DNA from: Macrolepiota albuminosa
Lineage: Eukaryota > Basidiomycota > Agaricomycetes > Agaricales > Agaricaceae
Assembly (NCBI GenBank): GCA_027475525.1
Contig: JAMWFC010000117.1
Location: 5,194,183-5,258,182, forward strand
Reading direction: 5' to 3'
DNA length: 64,000 nt
Every line of letters starts with the position of its first letter. Position 1 is the stretch's first letter. Under the pieces are notes generated by a model. That model did no database searches. It was given only the letters and a program-made list of their open reading frames with translations, and had not been told where the DNA came from. Shown here piece after piece: positions 1 through 11,464 of the stretch. The position numbers and the translations under genes are program-made.

Positions 1-568
1 GGTATGTCCCTGAGCACTACTCCTGCTCTGGGATTGCCGCCCTGACCTCCCAGTCTGCATGGGAGATTCATGCTCCCTGCCGACCTGCTGTTCCAGGTCT
101 TCCACAAATGCTCCTGGTCTCGCTGCACCGCTTGGCGCAGCTGTCGGCCGTACTTCACTCCATTGCGTCCCTCCTGGCATTCCCTGAGGCTGCCGGGAGG
201 GCTCGGCCTCTGTATATTCTGACCCGGGACGACCCGGGTCAGTCACCGCAGATTGAGGATATGCCAACGACTGGTCGATGGTCTCACCATCGCGTGTCGG
301 TTCAGTAGATTGATTGGTCTCCATCCAATCAAGTGTTGCTACGTCTCGTTTTACCCGGAAGCGTGCGTCAAAGAAGTTGATGCACTGTTCGATGCAATCA
401 CAGTCTAGGCTATCAGTCTAGACCCGTAGTCTTTGTCCGTAGTATCAGAATTGAACCCGAAAGGTTCAAAAAAGTGAAACAAAGTCAAGTATAAGGATAG
501 CCTTACGGTCACACCAACAGAACCAGATCGATCTTCGATTCTAGTACTACGAGTATGACAGTAAAATT
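1..568. other. No supported gene
   Basis: The only reading frames here are short and resemble nothing I recognise. The left 300 bases are GC-rich and the right half becomes AT-rich towards the hairpin at 569. It could be the edge of a decayed retroelement, but nothing in the sequence proves it. Confidence 0.4.
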
Positions 569-590
569 GGCTGCCTTACATAAGGCAGCC
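569..590. repeat. Perfect 10-bp hairpin
   Basis: GGCTGCCTTA is followed by CA and its exact reverse complement TAAGGCAGCC. The hairpin directly abuts, and shares two bases with, the first 77-bp tandem unit. It could be a transposon terminus or a terminator-like stem; there is no transcript context to decide. Confidence 0.7.
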
Positions 591-742
591 AGGATGTATG
601 TAGAGTAATAATAATTAATTAATATAAGTGTATATTAATTATTTAACTAAGTATAATATGTTACACCAGGATGTATGTAGAGTAATAATAATTAATTAAT
701 ATAAGTGTATATTAATTATTTAACTAAGTATAATATGTTACA
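589..742. repeat. 77-bp tandem duplication no. 1
   Basis: Unit 589-665 is repeated without mismatch at 666-742. The bases just outside differ on both sides, so the match is exactly 77 bp. The unit is AT-rich and non-coding. It is one of seven duplications with this same period in the window. Confidence 0.95.
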
Positions 743-780
743 GAGTCACACAGGCAACTTCATCGAATGTCACTTCTTTT

Positions 781-2606
781 TTGGCTAATATATATCACAC
801 AGCTACAGCCAAAAAAGACGATTATGAACTTTTGAAATGGGCCTATCAATCAAAGGTTTCTGGCACTGCACGACAACAAACAATTCTTCGTGATCATGGA
901 ATCAGATGGGCTATTTTTAATACAATTCCTGGATGGCTTCCTTCTTCGAAAATGGTGCTTGATTTCATGCACAATGTTTTCCTTGGTGCGCTTTTCTATT
1001 TGTTATAGTATAGTGATGGCTCAACATGTTGGAAGGGATTATTGCTCACTTCTTCACTGATGTATTGTTCAAGGCATATATGCTTTTGCGCTCTGGTGGC
1101 AATGACTCTGCAAAGAAACAATTTGAGAACATCATTAACAGCATACAATGGCCTAGCCATGTTACTTGATTACCAAAGAATGTGAGTTATACTGCTATAA
1201 TTGTTTATGCTCTTTTGACATCAAAATACTTGAAGCTCGGAGAAAACCAGTCACTCAAAAAGGCAGATGAATGGCGCCGTATCATTTCTATTGCTCCTGT
1301 CATCCTCTGGTGGGCTTGGCACGATGCTAATGACAATATTCATCAGGGAGAACTACCAATTCCATCGACAGCTGCTAATCCTCCTCGGCACAACCGAAAC
1401 TACAGAGCTATATATGAGGCTGGGTTAAAGCTTGCTCTCGGAGTACGACTGCTTGCATCTCATTCAATTTCAATTAACCAGGCTCAGATGGGGCAAGAAT
1501 ATCTAAATCAATACAACTGGTCCTTGAAGAGGCTTGGAATACATATGACGATTAACAACCACCTTTCGACGCACTACATCAAGTTTATCAAGCTTTTTGG
1601 GCCTGTCTATGGCTGGTGGCTCTTCGCATTTGAGCACTTCAATGGAATACTTGAGAAAGTAAACTACAATGGACATGATGGTGGCCGTATAGAGCTGACT
1701 CTGATGCGCAACTGGATCATGACACATCTGCTTTATAAATATCTTGTTTTGCTTTCTGAGGATGTACCACAGATCGAAAAGGACTATGTCAAATCTATTA
1801 TCCATCAAGAAGGATGTGAGAACAGAGGAGGTATGATGACTGAACTTGCTATTTATCGTGCCGAAGCATCTTTGGACAACCACATCTCACTTCCAAAGCG
1901 TTTTGGAAAGCGTGTTGATGTCTCATCTATTCTTCCTAATGGCTCATCATATTCTATTATCTTTAAATATCTACAGAACCTCTGGCCAGATCTGAATCTT
2001 GTCAGTGACACTTCAATGAATGATGGAACGCCATTTTACTGACATCAAGCATGCCAACCTTTGCCTTATGTGCGGAAGGAAGGGATATGCTATGGTTCTC
2101 TTCAAAATAAGACAACAAAAGCTGATTCAATTGCTTTTATAATGGACAATCATGATCGGCGCATACCTGTTGAAATTTTATCACTACTTGTCATCAACAT
2201 TGCTGATAAGCCTCCCCATGCATGCGCAATAGTTCATCAAATGTGTCGTGATGATAATATGCCTCCATTTCCATGGGATGTTTAGTAAATGTTACTTCTA
2301 TCCTGTCCATTAGTTTTTTACTCAGATTGTAAAATTAGCACAACTATCCTTGGTATTTATACCACATATGCCAATGAATTTGATTCACTGGAGGTTATTG
2401 GCATCTCACAGATTGACAGTCCTCTTGCAAAGATTCCCATCTATTCAAGAGTCATTGAACGTGACTTTTGGGTACTTGTTTCTCTTGACCGAGTGAGTAT
2501 ATTTTATTTTTTTTATATGACAAGTATTTTAAAAGTTGATAGACAGGCAATGAACCAGACGAGTATCTATTTGATGACAATGAATGAGCTTGAAAAGTAC
2601 GTCTAA
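781..2606 (+). pseudogene. CACTA/Plavaka-like transposase, decayed
   Basis: Three adjoining segments read as one fungal transposase of the tnp2/CACTA (Plavaka-like) type. An N-terminal piece carries DFMHNVFLG (781-1008). A long central piece (1182-2042) carries FGPVYGWWLFAFEHFNG and NGHDGGRIELTLMRNW. C-terminal pieces (2061-2606) carry PYVRKEGICYGS and RIPVEILSLLV. The central piece begins in a recognisable intron: a GTGAGT donor sits at about 1181 and the exon resumes after TTGAAG near 1236, joining PKN to LGENQSL in frame. Stop codons and frame changes separate the pieces, for example a TGA just before the LPKN residues, so it cannot make a full transposase. It ends 4 bp from the convergent pseudogene at 2610-4285, and the two probably belonged to one element. 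The superfamily assignment is from remembered motifs. Confidence 0.75.
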
Positions 2607-2609
2607 TAT

Positions 2610-4285
2610 TTAGTCATCAATCAACTCCATCTCCTCATCATCACTTCCACATTCGCTTGTTCTTGCAGCTGTCACTTGTTTACCCTGTATTTTCTTCTTA
2701 CTGCCATGTTTCGCTTTCATTGCCTTTCTAACATCACTTTTAATCACTCTTTGTTTCTTCTCCATCATGTTCGCTTTTTTAGCTTCCTTGATTTGTGCTC
2801 GTTTTATTGCAGCATCCTCTGGATCCTCTGAATCCCCCCATGCCTTTCTGTTGTCTACAATGCGAGTCTCTTCATCAAAATTAATGTTCTCTTCTTTGGC
2901 TAACCATGCTTCATCTATCATCCAGCGCCTGGCTTTATTCTCAATCTTGTTAGACTTTTTTGGAGGTACATCAATCGGTTCACCATGAACACAGGTTACA
3001 TAATGCCTAGACTTCTCAGGGTCAGACGCAGCATCTACAGTAGCAAGGAGTGCAATAAGCTGAGTATAATTCCAATTTGAATATGTCTTTATATTGACAA
3101 TATGGCAGTAGATAACTGACCTCTTTGCTTCGATAGAGTGGTGCATGTGAGATAAAACATCCTGTTTTATTACCAGACTCATCAAATTCATCTTCATCGT
3201 CAGACATTAATTTTGCGTTAAAGGCTGCATCATATTTCGCATCTATGTATTTGGAACCAGCTGGTAAATTTTGTCACTGTCGCTTTCTAACTTCAAGTTT
3301 CTATGAGAAGATTAGTCTTTTCGGACTAACACCTGGCATAAAAGGCTCACCCCTTGTGCACAACTCATCAACATAGCTTCGATACCACGTTTCTTCTTTA
3401 TCTCTAATACTTTTGCTGTTACGTCTGCTGCCTCATTTTCTGGCCTTGCATTACCCATGGATATCAAGATGTGTTTGTTACGTGAATCTAAAAAACCATC
3501 CTCCCTCAATTGTTTCTGAATGCTCAAGAATCGATTGCAGACTCATTGCTGATGATCTTCATCACTGATATGTATCAGTGCTGTAGCTGCTGCTGGCATG
3601 ATACTTGCCCCATGTCGTCGCATGTATGACATTATCAATTGAATCGAACGGTAGTTGTCTGGATGGTCCCAAGGCTCATCCCATTGGAAGCGTATAACTG
3701 GATCATCTGTTCCCAGAATTTGAGGCCAAGTCGATGTGTCATTGCTCTCAGGATACCATGGTATGTTTTTCAATTGCATCTTCTTTGGGATTCCCAGCTG
3801 CTGAGCAAAGGCATATCTTGTCAGCTCCTTTGGATGTTCATTAGTGATTAAATCCAAATTGTTAGTCTTTTATTCATGCCACGTACCTTCATGTTAATAT
3901 CCTTGTAGGCCGCATCACTTGCTTCTGCTTTCTCCACTTCCGCTTTTAATCGGACACTTTTGGCTTCATCTGAGCTTTCATCGGAAGTCGTACTTGCATT
4001 TTCATTGATGTTCTGGATATCATCAAGGCTCTTTTGCAATGCCATTACTTCCTGCTGAAGCTTCTGATTCTCGGAAAAAACATTTGCAATCTCTTTTCCC
4101 TGGTCCTCAATGGTCTTTTTCAGTCCTTCTAGCTCTTTCTTGTTTGCCACTATACCTTCCTGCCATTCTGACTCCGTATTCTTTGCAGAAGCCTTGACGA
4201 TGTTCATTTGCTCCGTTAACCCATCCAGATGCCCAATAAATTCAGAGACCTTGACTTTTTTGGTCAACTCAACAGCAGAAGACAT
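2610..4285 (-). pseudogene. Element-borne coiled-coil protein of unknown function, with nonsense codons
   Basis: A multi-exon reading runs leftward from ATG at 4285. The first exon (145 aa reading, 4285 to about 3887) is strongly charged and predicted coiled coil. A 59-bp intron (3886-3828, GTACGT...CCAAAG, GACTAAC branch site) joins it in phase to ELTRYAFAQQLGIPKK. Further exons carry a conserved-looking block (WPQILGTDDPVIRF, YRSIQLIMSYMRRHGA) and a lysine-rich C-terminus ending DDEEMELIDD. The intron joining LYRSKE to LIALLATVDAA also keeps correct GT/AG ends. Two in-frame TGA codons interrupt it: after DEDHQQ near 3541, and in the block before NLPAGSKYIDAKY near 3270. Both could derive from arginine CGA or similar codons. 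I do not recognise a named domain. The convergent position 4 bp from the transposase suggests an accessory gene of the same transposon. Confidence 0.6.
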
Positions 4286-4678
4286 GGGTATCTGAGTTCA
4301 GAATAGTGGAGGTGTGGTAATAGTTGAGATGAGTGAGGCAAACATGAAGGCATACGTATCCGCTGATCATGAGAAGCCCAACTGCTGTCAAAATCTTCTG
4401 GGTTATTGCTGTGCCTAATTTGTGGGCCTTTGATTCAAATTTGACTCATGTGCTATAGCACTAGTGCTATATGTTATACAACATTGTAATTATAGTAATC
4501 GGATATTTAAGCATGCAGTGTGGTATAATCAATTGAGCGTGTGCACGTGCGCTGTAGACCCGATTTGGGATATTGATATATCGATTGATCATGGAAATGA
4601 TATAGGTATATCGTTAGTGAAACCCTCCTGCAATCTAGCTGCTATGGTAAAAAAGTGTGTCATTGCAGTTATATTCTC

Positions 4679-5786
4679 TTATGAGGCAATCTGACCTGAA
4701 ACCATCAAGGAATTTAAAGTCAATTTGAATTTGTTTGTCATTTCATTGCAGTCTAAATCTGAGCCTGTGTGCTGTGGTGAGTACTCCTCTCTTGTAAGTC
4801 TCTTTGCGCCAGATTGCATTTCACATTGAAGACCTCTGGTGATGTAAACCAAGGCCAGTAAAGCAATTTTAGCCCATTTTTTCACTGCACTTTCAAACGC
4901 AGTATTCTTGTTGCTGAATTCCATATATTCCAATAGCCAACAAAGGAGTGACCATGCAGCTTTCATAGACAATTTTGCCTGCAGCTCAGGGTTATCAAAA
5001 GTGAATGGTATCTTTACAATTAATGCTTTATGTAGAACAACTTCTTTCCATCTACTCTTTTTACCTTTGGGGTTATAACTAAGAATGCTCCAAAAATGCT
5101 CCTTGATGAGACTGAGAAACAAGTTATGCATGGGATTGACAACAAGATAGAACAATGGCTTATCATAGGGCAACCTGAGAAGTTTGGTCTATTGTATGCC
5201 ATATTTTTCTACTGACCTGCAAACCAATCTTTGAAGTTGAAAACAACATAGGGCCGTATGGGGACATATATAGTGAGATTCAGTTGCTCAACAGATTTTG
5301 AGCAACCAAGTAGCTCCTTACACTTCTTGCCATGACACCTGGCACTACAATGCTCTGGATACACCAGAATGTCATCATGCAACCAAGTAGCTCCTTACAC
5401 TTCTTGCCATGACACCTGGCACTACAATGCTCTGGATACACCAGAATGTCATCATCTATATCCTTTCCATTGTCTTTGCCACTCTTTCCCTTGATTGCTC
5501 TGTAAATTGAGTGACATGCTAAGCAGGCTGCATATTCCTCAGATTTCCCTTCCAGGTGCAAAGTCTTGATCACAACACAAATGTCATAAGGAAACATTTT
5601 GTAAAAGTGCAAACCCAGAGTGGTCAACACATGATGGAGAGCTTCCATGACAATGTCCAAAAGCTTTTCGCACATTTGGAATAACCAGTATGTGCCTCGA
5701 CAAGGAAGGTGGAGAGTGATGTGGCAAACAGCAACCATGAGTATCATTACCTGTAGAAACGCTACCACTTCAACAAGACTGGGCAA
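4679..5786 (-). pseudogene. Second CACTA/Plavaka-like transposase fragment
   Basis: Reading leftward, 5786-5280 gives an N-terminal region with paired cysteines (CLACHSIY, YPEHCSARCHGKKCKELLG) that resembles the zinc-binding N-terminus of basidiomycete CACTA-like transposases. 5202-4679 gives the start of the catalytic region with NPMHNLFLSLIKEHF, a variant of the usual DPMHNLFLG motif in which the aspartate is asparagine. A frameshift near 5165 splits NRPNFSG from LPYDKPLFYLVV. A perfect 77-bp duplication (5302-5455) lies inside the cysteine region and adds a false second copy of it. The C-terminal half of the transposase is missing. The sequence differs from the transposase at 781-2606, so this is a separate element. 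The 390 bp between 4286 and 4678 hold no gene. Confidence 0.65.
5302..5455. repeat. 77-bp tandem duplication no. 2
   Basis: Unit 5302-5378 is repeated exactly at 5379-5455, with mismatching flanks on both sides. It falls inside transposase coding sequence and shifts the frame, because 77 is not a multiple of three. Confidence 0.95.
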
Positions 5787-5960
5787 GAAATGTACCCTTA
5801 TGAGGAATTGTCAATAATCAGGAAACACATGAATCTGCTGGTACTGACCAGTGTCAAACTTACTCCTAGCTAAAGCATCCTCCTGAGCAATGTGTCTTGC
5901 CAAGGCATCTTGCCATGTCTACATCGTGACTTTGAAAAGGCTGTGGACTGTATCCACAAT

Positions 5961-6530
5961 TGTCAGGTTCTGCTGAGTTGGGGGCTTTCTGGGAAAGCAA
6001 TGCCCTTATGAGGCGGACTTGATATATGGATACTTGGGTGTCTGGAACTCCGGGCGAGGACTCCGGGGTTCAAGATGTGGACAAGGGGTGGTCCTGGAGT
6101 AGGGAACTTGACCCAGGGACTTTGGATGTTTTAGAGGCTGAGGGTTGGGGGTTGGTTGAGTCGGGAACCAGGGGTTCTAAGATGAGACCCGGTTAACAAA
6201 TTATAAGTCGCAAAGTGCGTACCAAACTTAGAGCATGTGGTTGTTCAAGCGTGCCAGTCAGCATGTACCAATCAAGCAGAGGGCATGCAACAATTCAAGT
6301 TAATATCAAGACTAGCGAATACAATAGAGAGCTACACTATAAGTACTATGGGGCTGGGCCTGGGTTCCTGGGGTTCCAGAGTGTCTGGGATAAGTTCTGG
6401 GGGCATTGAGTAGTGGGAGGGGAACTGTATACTGGGATTGCATGTGTGGGGCGCACGATCAATTGGCGTGGAGTGAGCTGTGATGTGTGATGCATAATGG
6501 CCTGGAAGTGGTTGGTCTTGGGTTGCCAGA
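5961..6530 (-). repeat. Truncated gypsy-type LTR (family G1), reverse orientation
   Basis: It starts TGTCAGGTTCTGCTGA, the inverse of the end (CAGCGGAACCTGACA) of the complete LTR at 11465-12240. The two can be followed in parallel through the blocks around 6350-6500. Homology is lost near 6530, short of the other LTR terminus, so this copy is truncated. The right boundary is approximate. No target duplication is expected or seen. Confidence 0.65.
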
Positions 6531-6768
6531 GCAAGGCGACTAGCTATTACAGGAATAGGCTACAAGCAACACATCAATCCAGGAATCCTGAGGAAACAGC
6601 AATCATACTTACATTGAGAGATCAATAAGAAAAAGTAGGAAAGAAATGCATGATGACAATTGCTAAGCACAAGATTAAGAAAGTGCTCCGCTCCACAGTT
6701 TGCAGCCACTTATTATCCATCAGTGGCATTAAATATACAACAACAGATTTGTTCACTAGATTGACAGG

Positions 6769-8430
6769 CTATTTAAACAGTGAATAGAAAGCATAGTGAT
6801 AGTATAGCTTCTTGCTCACTTGCTTTATCCATACTGAGGCAGTAAAACTGCCAGAGCTTGATCCACTGACAATGACATGCTTGCCATTTGAGAGCTCAGC
6901 AGTGGCAACTGCTTGTATTTGTCCTGAAACTTTGATCAATTTGTTGAAATTTCTCAAATGTTCAAACTTACCGCTCATAGGCAGCTTTTGTATGATTTCA
7001 CGTATTGCCATATCAAATACATAGATAGTATTGTGGTCACTACCACAGATGGCAATCTTACCATCTTCAGCCCAGGCAGCTTGAATGGTGATCTGCCTTT
7101 GAAAACTGGCAAGAAGGATTGCTTCAGGTAGAGATCCTGGAAACGATGGACCTGCATGTAACACTCTGTCAAATTATGCACCAGGAGAGAGTCCTCACAA
7201 GGAGAAAGGGCTGCATGTCCACTGCAAGAAATAAGCAAATAAAACACGGGTATAGATAGAAAGAATGTGCATAGCACATGTCAAGTATTTTTGGTCTGCA
7301 CATCACAACAAAGCCTGACATGAAAGTCAATAATGTCAATTAAATCTCCATGTTTCAAGAAACTTAACAAACATTTCACCATTTTCAATATTGTGAACCA
7401 GAAGACTTTGATTGCCACCGCCAAAGAATGCAAGGCCAATTGATATAGCATGAGATTGATTTGCAATGGACCATAGCTTGATCAAATCAACTGTTTACAG
7501 TCCAGTCCAAAGATTAAATAATACATCAAGCTCGACTCACTACCTGCATCAACGCTCAACAGTTTCAGAGTCCCACTATGGCTAGCAATAGCAAGTCACT
7601 AATTTGTGGCATTGAATGATTGAACAGCAACACTGTCATTGAACTCAAAAGCTTGAAGAGACATAGAAGATCTTTGAGAGAACCACTTAATGCCAGTTAG
7701 CAAGAAATCCAGGTCTGAGCAGCACCACTCACAGAATTTTGTTTAGACTTAGGAATTAGAGAAATGGACCCTTGTATACTTCCCACACAAATTATCTCGG
7801 CTTTATCACCAGTGTCAGGTTTGTATATGTAAGACAAAGCAGTGACCTTGCCCTAGGCCGAATCGTGGAGAGTTTGGATATGGACAAAGTCTTTTGTTGA
7901 ATAGACATGAACATGGCCATCATCACCTGTGATAAAGACTGTAATGGTGGAAAAATTGGGGTACGGTAACGACTCACTGCCAATGAACATTATAGTAGCA
8001 TCCAAACTGAAAACCACAGAACTAATCAGGCCTTTGTTGCCCTTGATGTCAAGAGAAAATTTGTATTGATTGTGATACCTGCATAATGTGCATAGATGGG
8101 TGAATTGGAAAAGGGTGATTGTCAAGTAAAAAGGCAATTGTTGAGTAAAGATTATGTAATATAGGACAAAGACACTACTTTTTTTGTTTTCAAAAGCCAG
8201 ATGGGGATGCTCGCACAATGTTGTCAAAGCACCTTAGTGTGGAGAAAACATATATAATTGCTGTGAGGAAAGCATAGTCTTATACAACAAGCGGCAATGA
8301 GACTGCACATTTTGAGACTATATGCTCTGCCCTCATCCTGCATCAAATTCACAGCACTTCCACCTCTACTGTTTCCACCCACTGCGGCGTGCATGGTATT
8401 TGGGCCAGACAATTTGTACGTGGCAGACAC
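6769..8430 (-). pseudogene. WD40-repeat protein, decayed
   Basis: Separate reverse-strand segments read like consecutive WD40 repeats. Around 8220-7860 are GLISSVVFSLDATIMFIGS and VFITGDDGHVHVYSTKDF. Around 7800-7700 are GKVTALSYIY and ICVGSIQGSISLIPKS. Around 7480-7370 is LWSIANQSHAISIGLAFFGG followed by LLVHNIENGEM. Around 7140-6800 are AAWAEDGKIAICGSDHNTIYVFD and AVATAELSNGKHVIVSG. Several frame changes and stops separate them; some coincide with plausible introns, others do not. The predicted start region near 8430 reads YKLSGPNTMHAAVGGNSRGG. WD40 propellers are protein-interaction scaffolds, and no specific ortholog is claimed. It lies between transposon remnants and may be a repeated, TE-associated gene. 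Confidence 0.55.
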
Positions 8431-8514
8431 AGGAGGGACAGAGATTCATGACAACAAAAATGACCTAGAAAACGAGCCTCCCCAAGATCCTGAGACTCCT
8501 TGCACTTAAAGGGG

Positions 8515-9030
8515 GACCAATAAGAAGATTCCCTGGCCTTATGGCAAACTAGGCAGGCCTAACAGTGGTGGATTCAATCTTGTAACCAAGCTCACCAAGA
8601 CTGGCTGGTCCAAAAGGTCTACCGAGCAGCTGACAATGGGTCATCACTTCTGAGACAAGTTCACTAATTTGGATAACAATCCTTAACAGACAGCTGTCCA
8701 TGTCCTAGCTCAAGAAAGGCTGGACGTGACAAAATGCTATAGGAAACAGGACAAGAAGGAGGTGAAAAAGATATGTGATGAGGTATGTGGATGTCACTCA
8801 CCAGCAGAGGGAATCTCATTTGTTGCAACAGATGGTAAAGGATAAGAACTGGCCAAAATTGAAGGAATACGACAACTGCTGGCCAGTTATTTGTATTCTG
8901 AAGTCAAAGTTGAAGAATGGCACCACAGCTGCTAGGCATAGTGAATTGAAGGATATGCAGGCATGTCTGCAAGTGATTATGAGTAGGAGGGGAGTGAGCC
9001 TGGAGTTGTCACAAGATATGATAACAGTTT
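8515..9030 (+). pseudogene. Fragment of an unnamed repeated basidiomycete protein
   Basis: The forward strand reads IPWPYGKLGRPNSGGFNL at about 8527, then after a frame change VHVLAQERLDVTKCYRKQD at about 8700 and YDNCWPVICILKSKLKNGT at about 8860. The run of conserved-looking aromatic and cysteine residues, together with broken frames, suggests a decayed copy of a multi-copy hypothetical gene. I do not recognise a domain and assign no function. Confidence 0.4.
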
Positions 9031-9701
9031 GAACGTGAGCAAATCTATTGCGTGTGAGTAAGAATTACTCCTTGGATAATACCTGGAGGCAAAGGCTTTG
9101 GACAAGCTCAGAGGACCTGTAGAGAGCTGGAGTAACTCCAGGGAAAGGGAAGAACTTGGGTGAACCCAGAGCTCAGGGGGAGAGAAGAAGAACTAAGCTT
9201 GTAGCGGGCTGGGGCAAGAGATGTGCACATCTCTGCATCTCAGTTATACTACCATTGACCTACCATGGAGACAATTGCAACACAGCACAAAGTTTAACAA
9301 AACATAACAATGAGCATGATGGAGAACAAATTTGACAACATTTCAGATAGCAGCCCCACTTTGTTTGGCTCTACTTTGCTTTGTGTGGTCAGTTGTTTAT
9401 AATAAAGACACTTATCAATGGGCATGGTGGCTGTGCCCAAGTCAACTTGTTGAGGGTCTGCACAGCCACCATGAGCCATGAAGATGGAGAGTGCGTGTGT
9501 GCCAGGAGTGGAAATCAAACACATAGTATAGCATTTAGCAAATGCTAGACTAAAGAATAATAAAATACAAGAAGTGATGTGCGAGAACTGTATGTTGACA
9601 GTACTTGCAGTGAGACAAGATCTGTAATGTGAGAAAGCGACTGTGCACTTACCTGGGCAGCCAAAAGAGAAGGAGAAGGATTACTGAGAAGGCTACCCAG
9701 A
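9031..9701. other. No supported gene
   Basis: Mixed-composition sequence between two pseudogenes. The reverse-strand reading at 9294-9524 has no recognisable content. No repeat terminus or clear regulatory element is visible. Confidence 0.4.
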
Positions 9702-11387
9702 ATGTCTGAGACCATGAGGCCTCTAAAAATGCTCGGTAGTTGCCTTTATGCAGTCAGAACTGAAAGAGGATGGTTTTGTGTGACAATGTCACATACTAAC
9801 AACCTAGTCAACCACAACTCTTGTGTGATTGACTTCTCTGAAAAGATAGTTACGACTAAAACTCCAGCACTTGTCCTGAAGAAGATAAAGTCAGCAGAAA
9901 CAAAGGTTCAGCAACGACATAATTCTGGTAGCTCACATCAAACCATTGTGTCCTCCAAACCTCAGAAGAGAGATGGAACAAGAGCTCAACCGTTCCCTTT
10001 AAGCCCCCAGATATTGAGTAGCATTGGATTGTCATCATTAATGGCTGGACCATCCAATCTCAAATGTTCCTCCTCAGGAACTTATGAAGAGTCAGTCTCA
10101 AAAAAATTGAAGAAGAATGACCCAGATGAACAGGACGCAGATCAAGGTACATTGAACCTATCTATATACACCATCCTCTCTTCTGATTGTGACACTAGAA
10201 ATTGACCTCAAAACTCTTTGTCCTTATTGCGACACACCTCTTTCTTCTGAGCCTACTGCTCAGCTCAAGCATTTACTGGATACTGCAGCAAAAAAGTTGT
10301 GCCCTGAGCCCCAGCCAGGGAATTGCTTTGGACAAACGGTGCCTTTTACCGTTTATATTGATGTTTGCCAATGTCACCGCTTTGAGAGTCAGATGCTGCC
10401 AGAAGCTGAGTACAAAGGCTGGCCCAAGGTAATCAATTGGTCTGAGGTCAGCAAACATGTGCGGAAAATGAAGGGCACATTACGCGCTATTATTGAGGAC
10501 AACGGAGCGTGATGTGTTTTTTGGAAGGAAGCATTAGAAGAGGTGAGAGTGAAGGGGATGAGGGCTGTTGCAGGGGTGAAATGGGATTGATCATCATTTA
10601 CCAAATATTGTATGATTTGTTCCCACTTACTTTGATTGATCCCAACTTGGTATCTCCTCTGATGGCAAGCAAGTTCCTACAATGTATCCTGGTTCTCAAA
10701 GTTGGTGTGCAATTGATTATGCAGGACATGGATCTAGACAAGAGTCAGATGAGAGATGCTGTTAAAATCTTGCAAGAGAGTGCAAATTATGGCGTGTGTA
10801 TGTTTCCTGTAGATGAAGGAGAAGAGGACGAAGGAGTCCAGGACGATTCTCAACTGGGTGCCGCTGACATGATTGTTATGAAGAGGGCGATGAAGAGGCG
10901 GCAGCAGCTGGATGTGGATGAAAAAGCCAAGGACGAGTATCAAGAGCAGATGGAGAAGATAAGGGAAGTGGAAAGGCAAGAACCTGTAAAGACTAGAGCA
11001 TAGAAGAAGAAAGGAAAGAGATCAGATGCCAGAGTTGAGTCATCCCCACAAGCATCAAAAGCTCGTTCCAAGCCAAGACCTTTCAGTAAAGGTACCAGCA
11101 CCACCAGTGTTACTAATATCAAGATGGCTTCTTCTGTGGGTGATACAGATACTGATGATGTTCTTGGATCTGGTCAAGGTTGTCCAAAGTCTCATCACCT
11201 TACATCTCAAAGTGGTACCCTCACACACCTTGCAAGTGACAGCAGCATTGAAGATACAACACAGCACTCTGAAGGTTCACAGGAGAAGCCTCGACCATTG
11301 ATGTTTGTGACTTCTTCTTGTGTTGCTAAAAGGAATGTCAATAAGACACCCATCCCTGGACCAAAGCTTCAGCCTCTGCCATCTTGA
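9702..11387 (+). pseudogene. Rtc4-domain-like protein, decayed
   Basis: Exon 1 (ATG at 9702) is basic and serine-rich and ends DEQDADQ. A GTACAT...CACTAG intron (about 10147-10199) joins it in phase to EIDLKTLCPYCDTPL. The next blocks match, from memory, fungal proteins with the C-terminal domain of Rtc4 (restriction of telomere capping protein 4): a CPYCD...CQCHRFE metal-binding-like region (10215-10390), CVFWKEALEEVR (about 10508), then IIYQILYDLFPL, ILVLKVGVQLIMQDM and ANYGVCMFPVDEG (10590-10810). CVFWKEAL lies in a different frame from its neighbours and the block after it contains a TGA, so a small deletion has broken the reading around 10500-10590. The acidic and basic tail runs to about 11387 in further frames. 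The telomere-linked function is known only for the yeast namesake and may not apply here. Confidence 0.5.
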
Positions 11388-11464
11388 AAAGCAGTGGTCC
11401 TTGCTCGTTCCACTGTATATGGCCACAATTAGAAAAAACAATGTGAAAAGAGCAAAGATGATAT

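Noticed and set aside
2767..2988. Forward frame inside the lysine-rich reverse-strand pseudogene.
   Set aside because: Antisense shadow with no own features.
3270..3545. In-frame TGA codons read as recoded or readthrough stops.
   Set aside because: The surrounding element is otherwise decayed, and CGA-to-TGA mutation is the simpler explanation.
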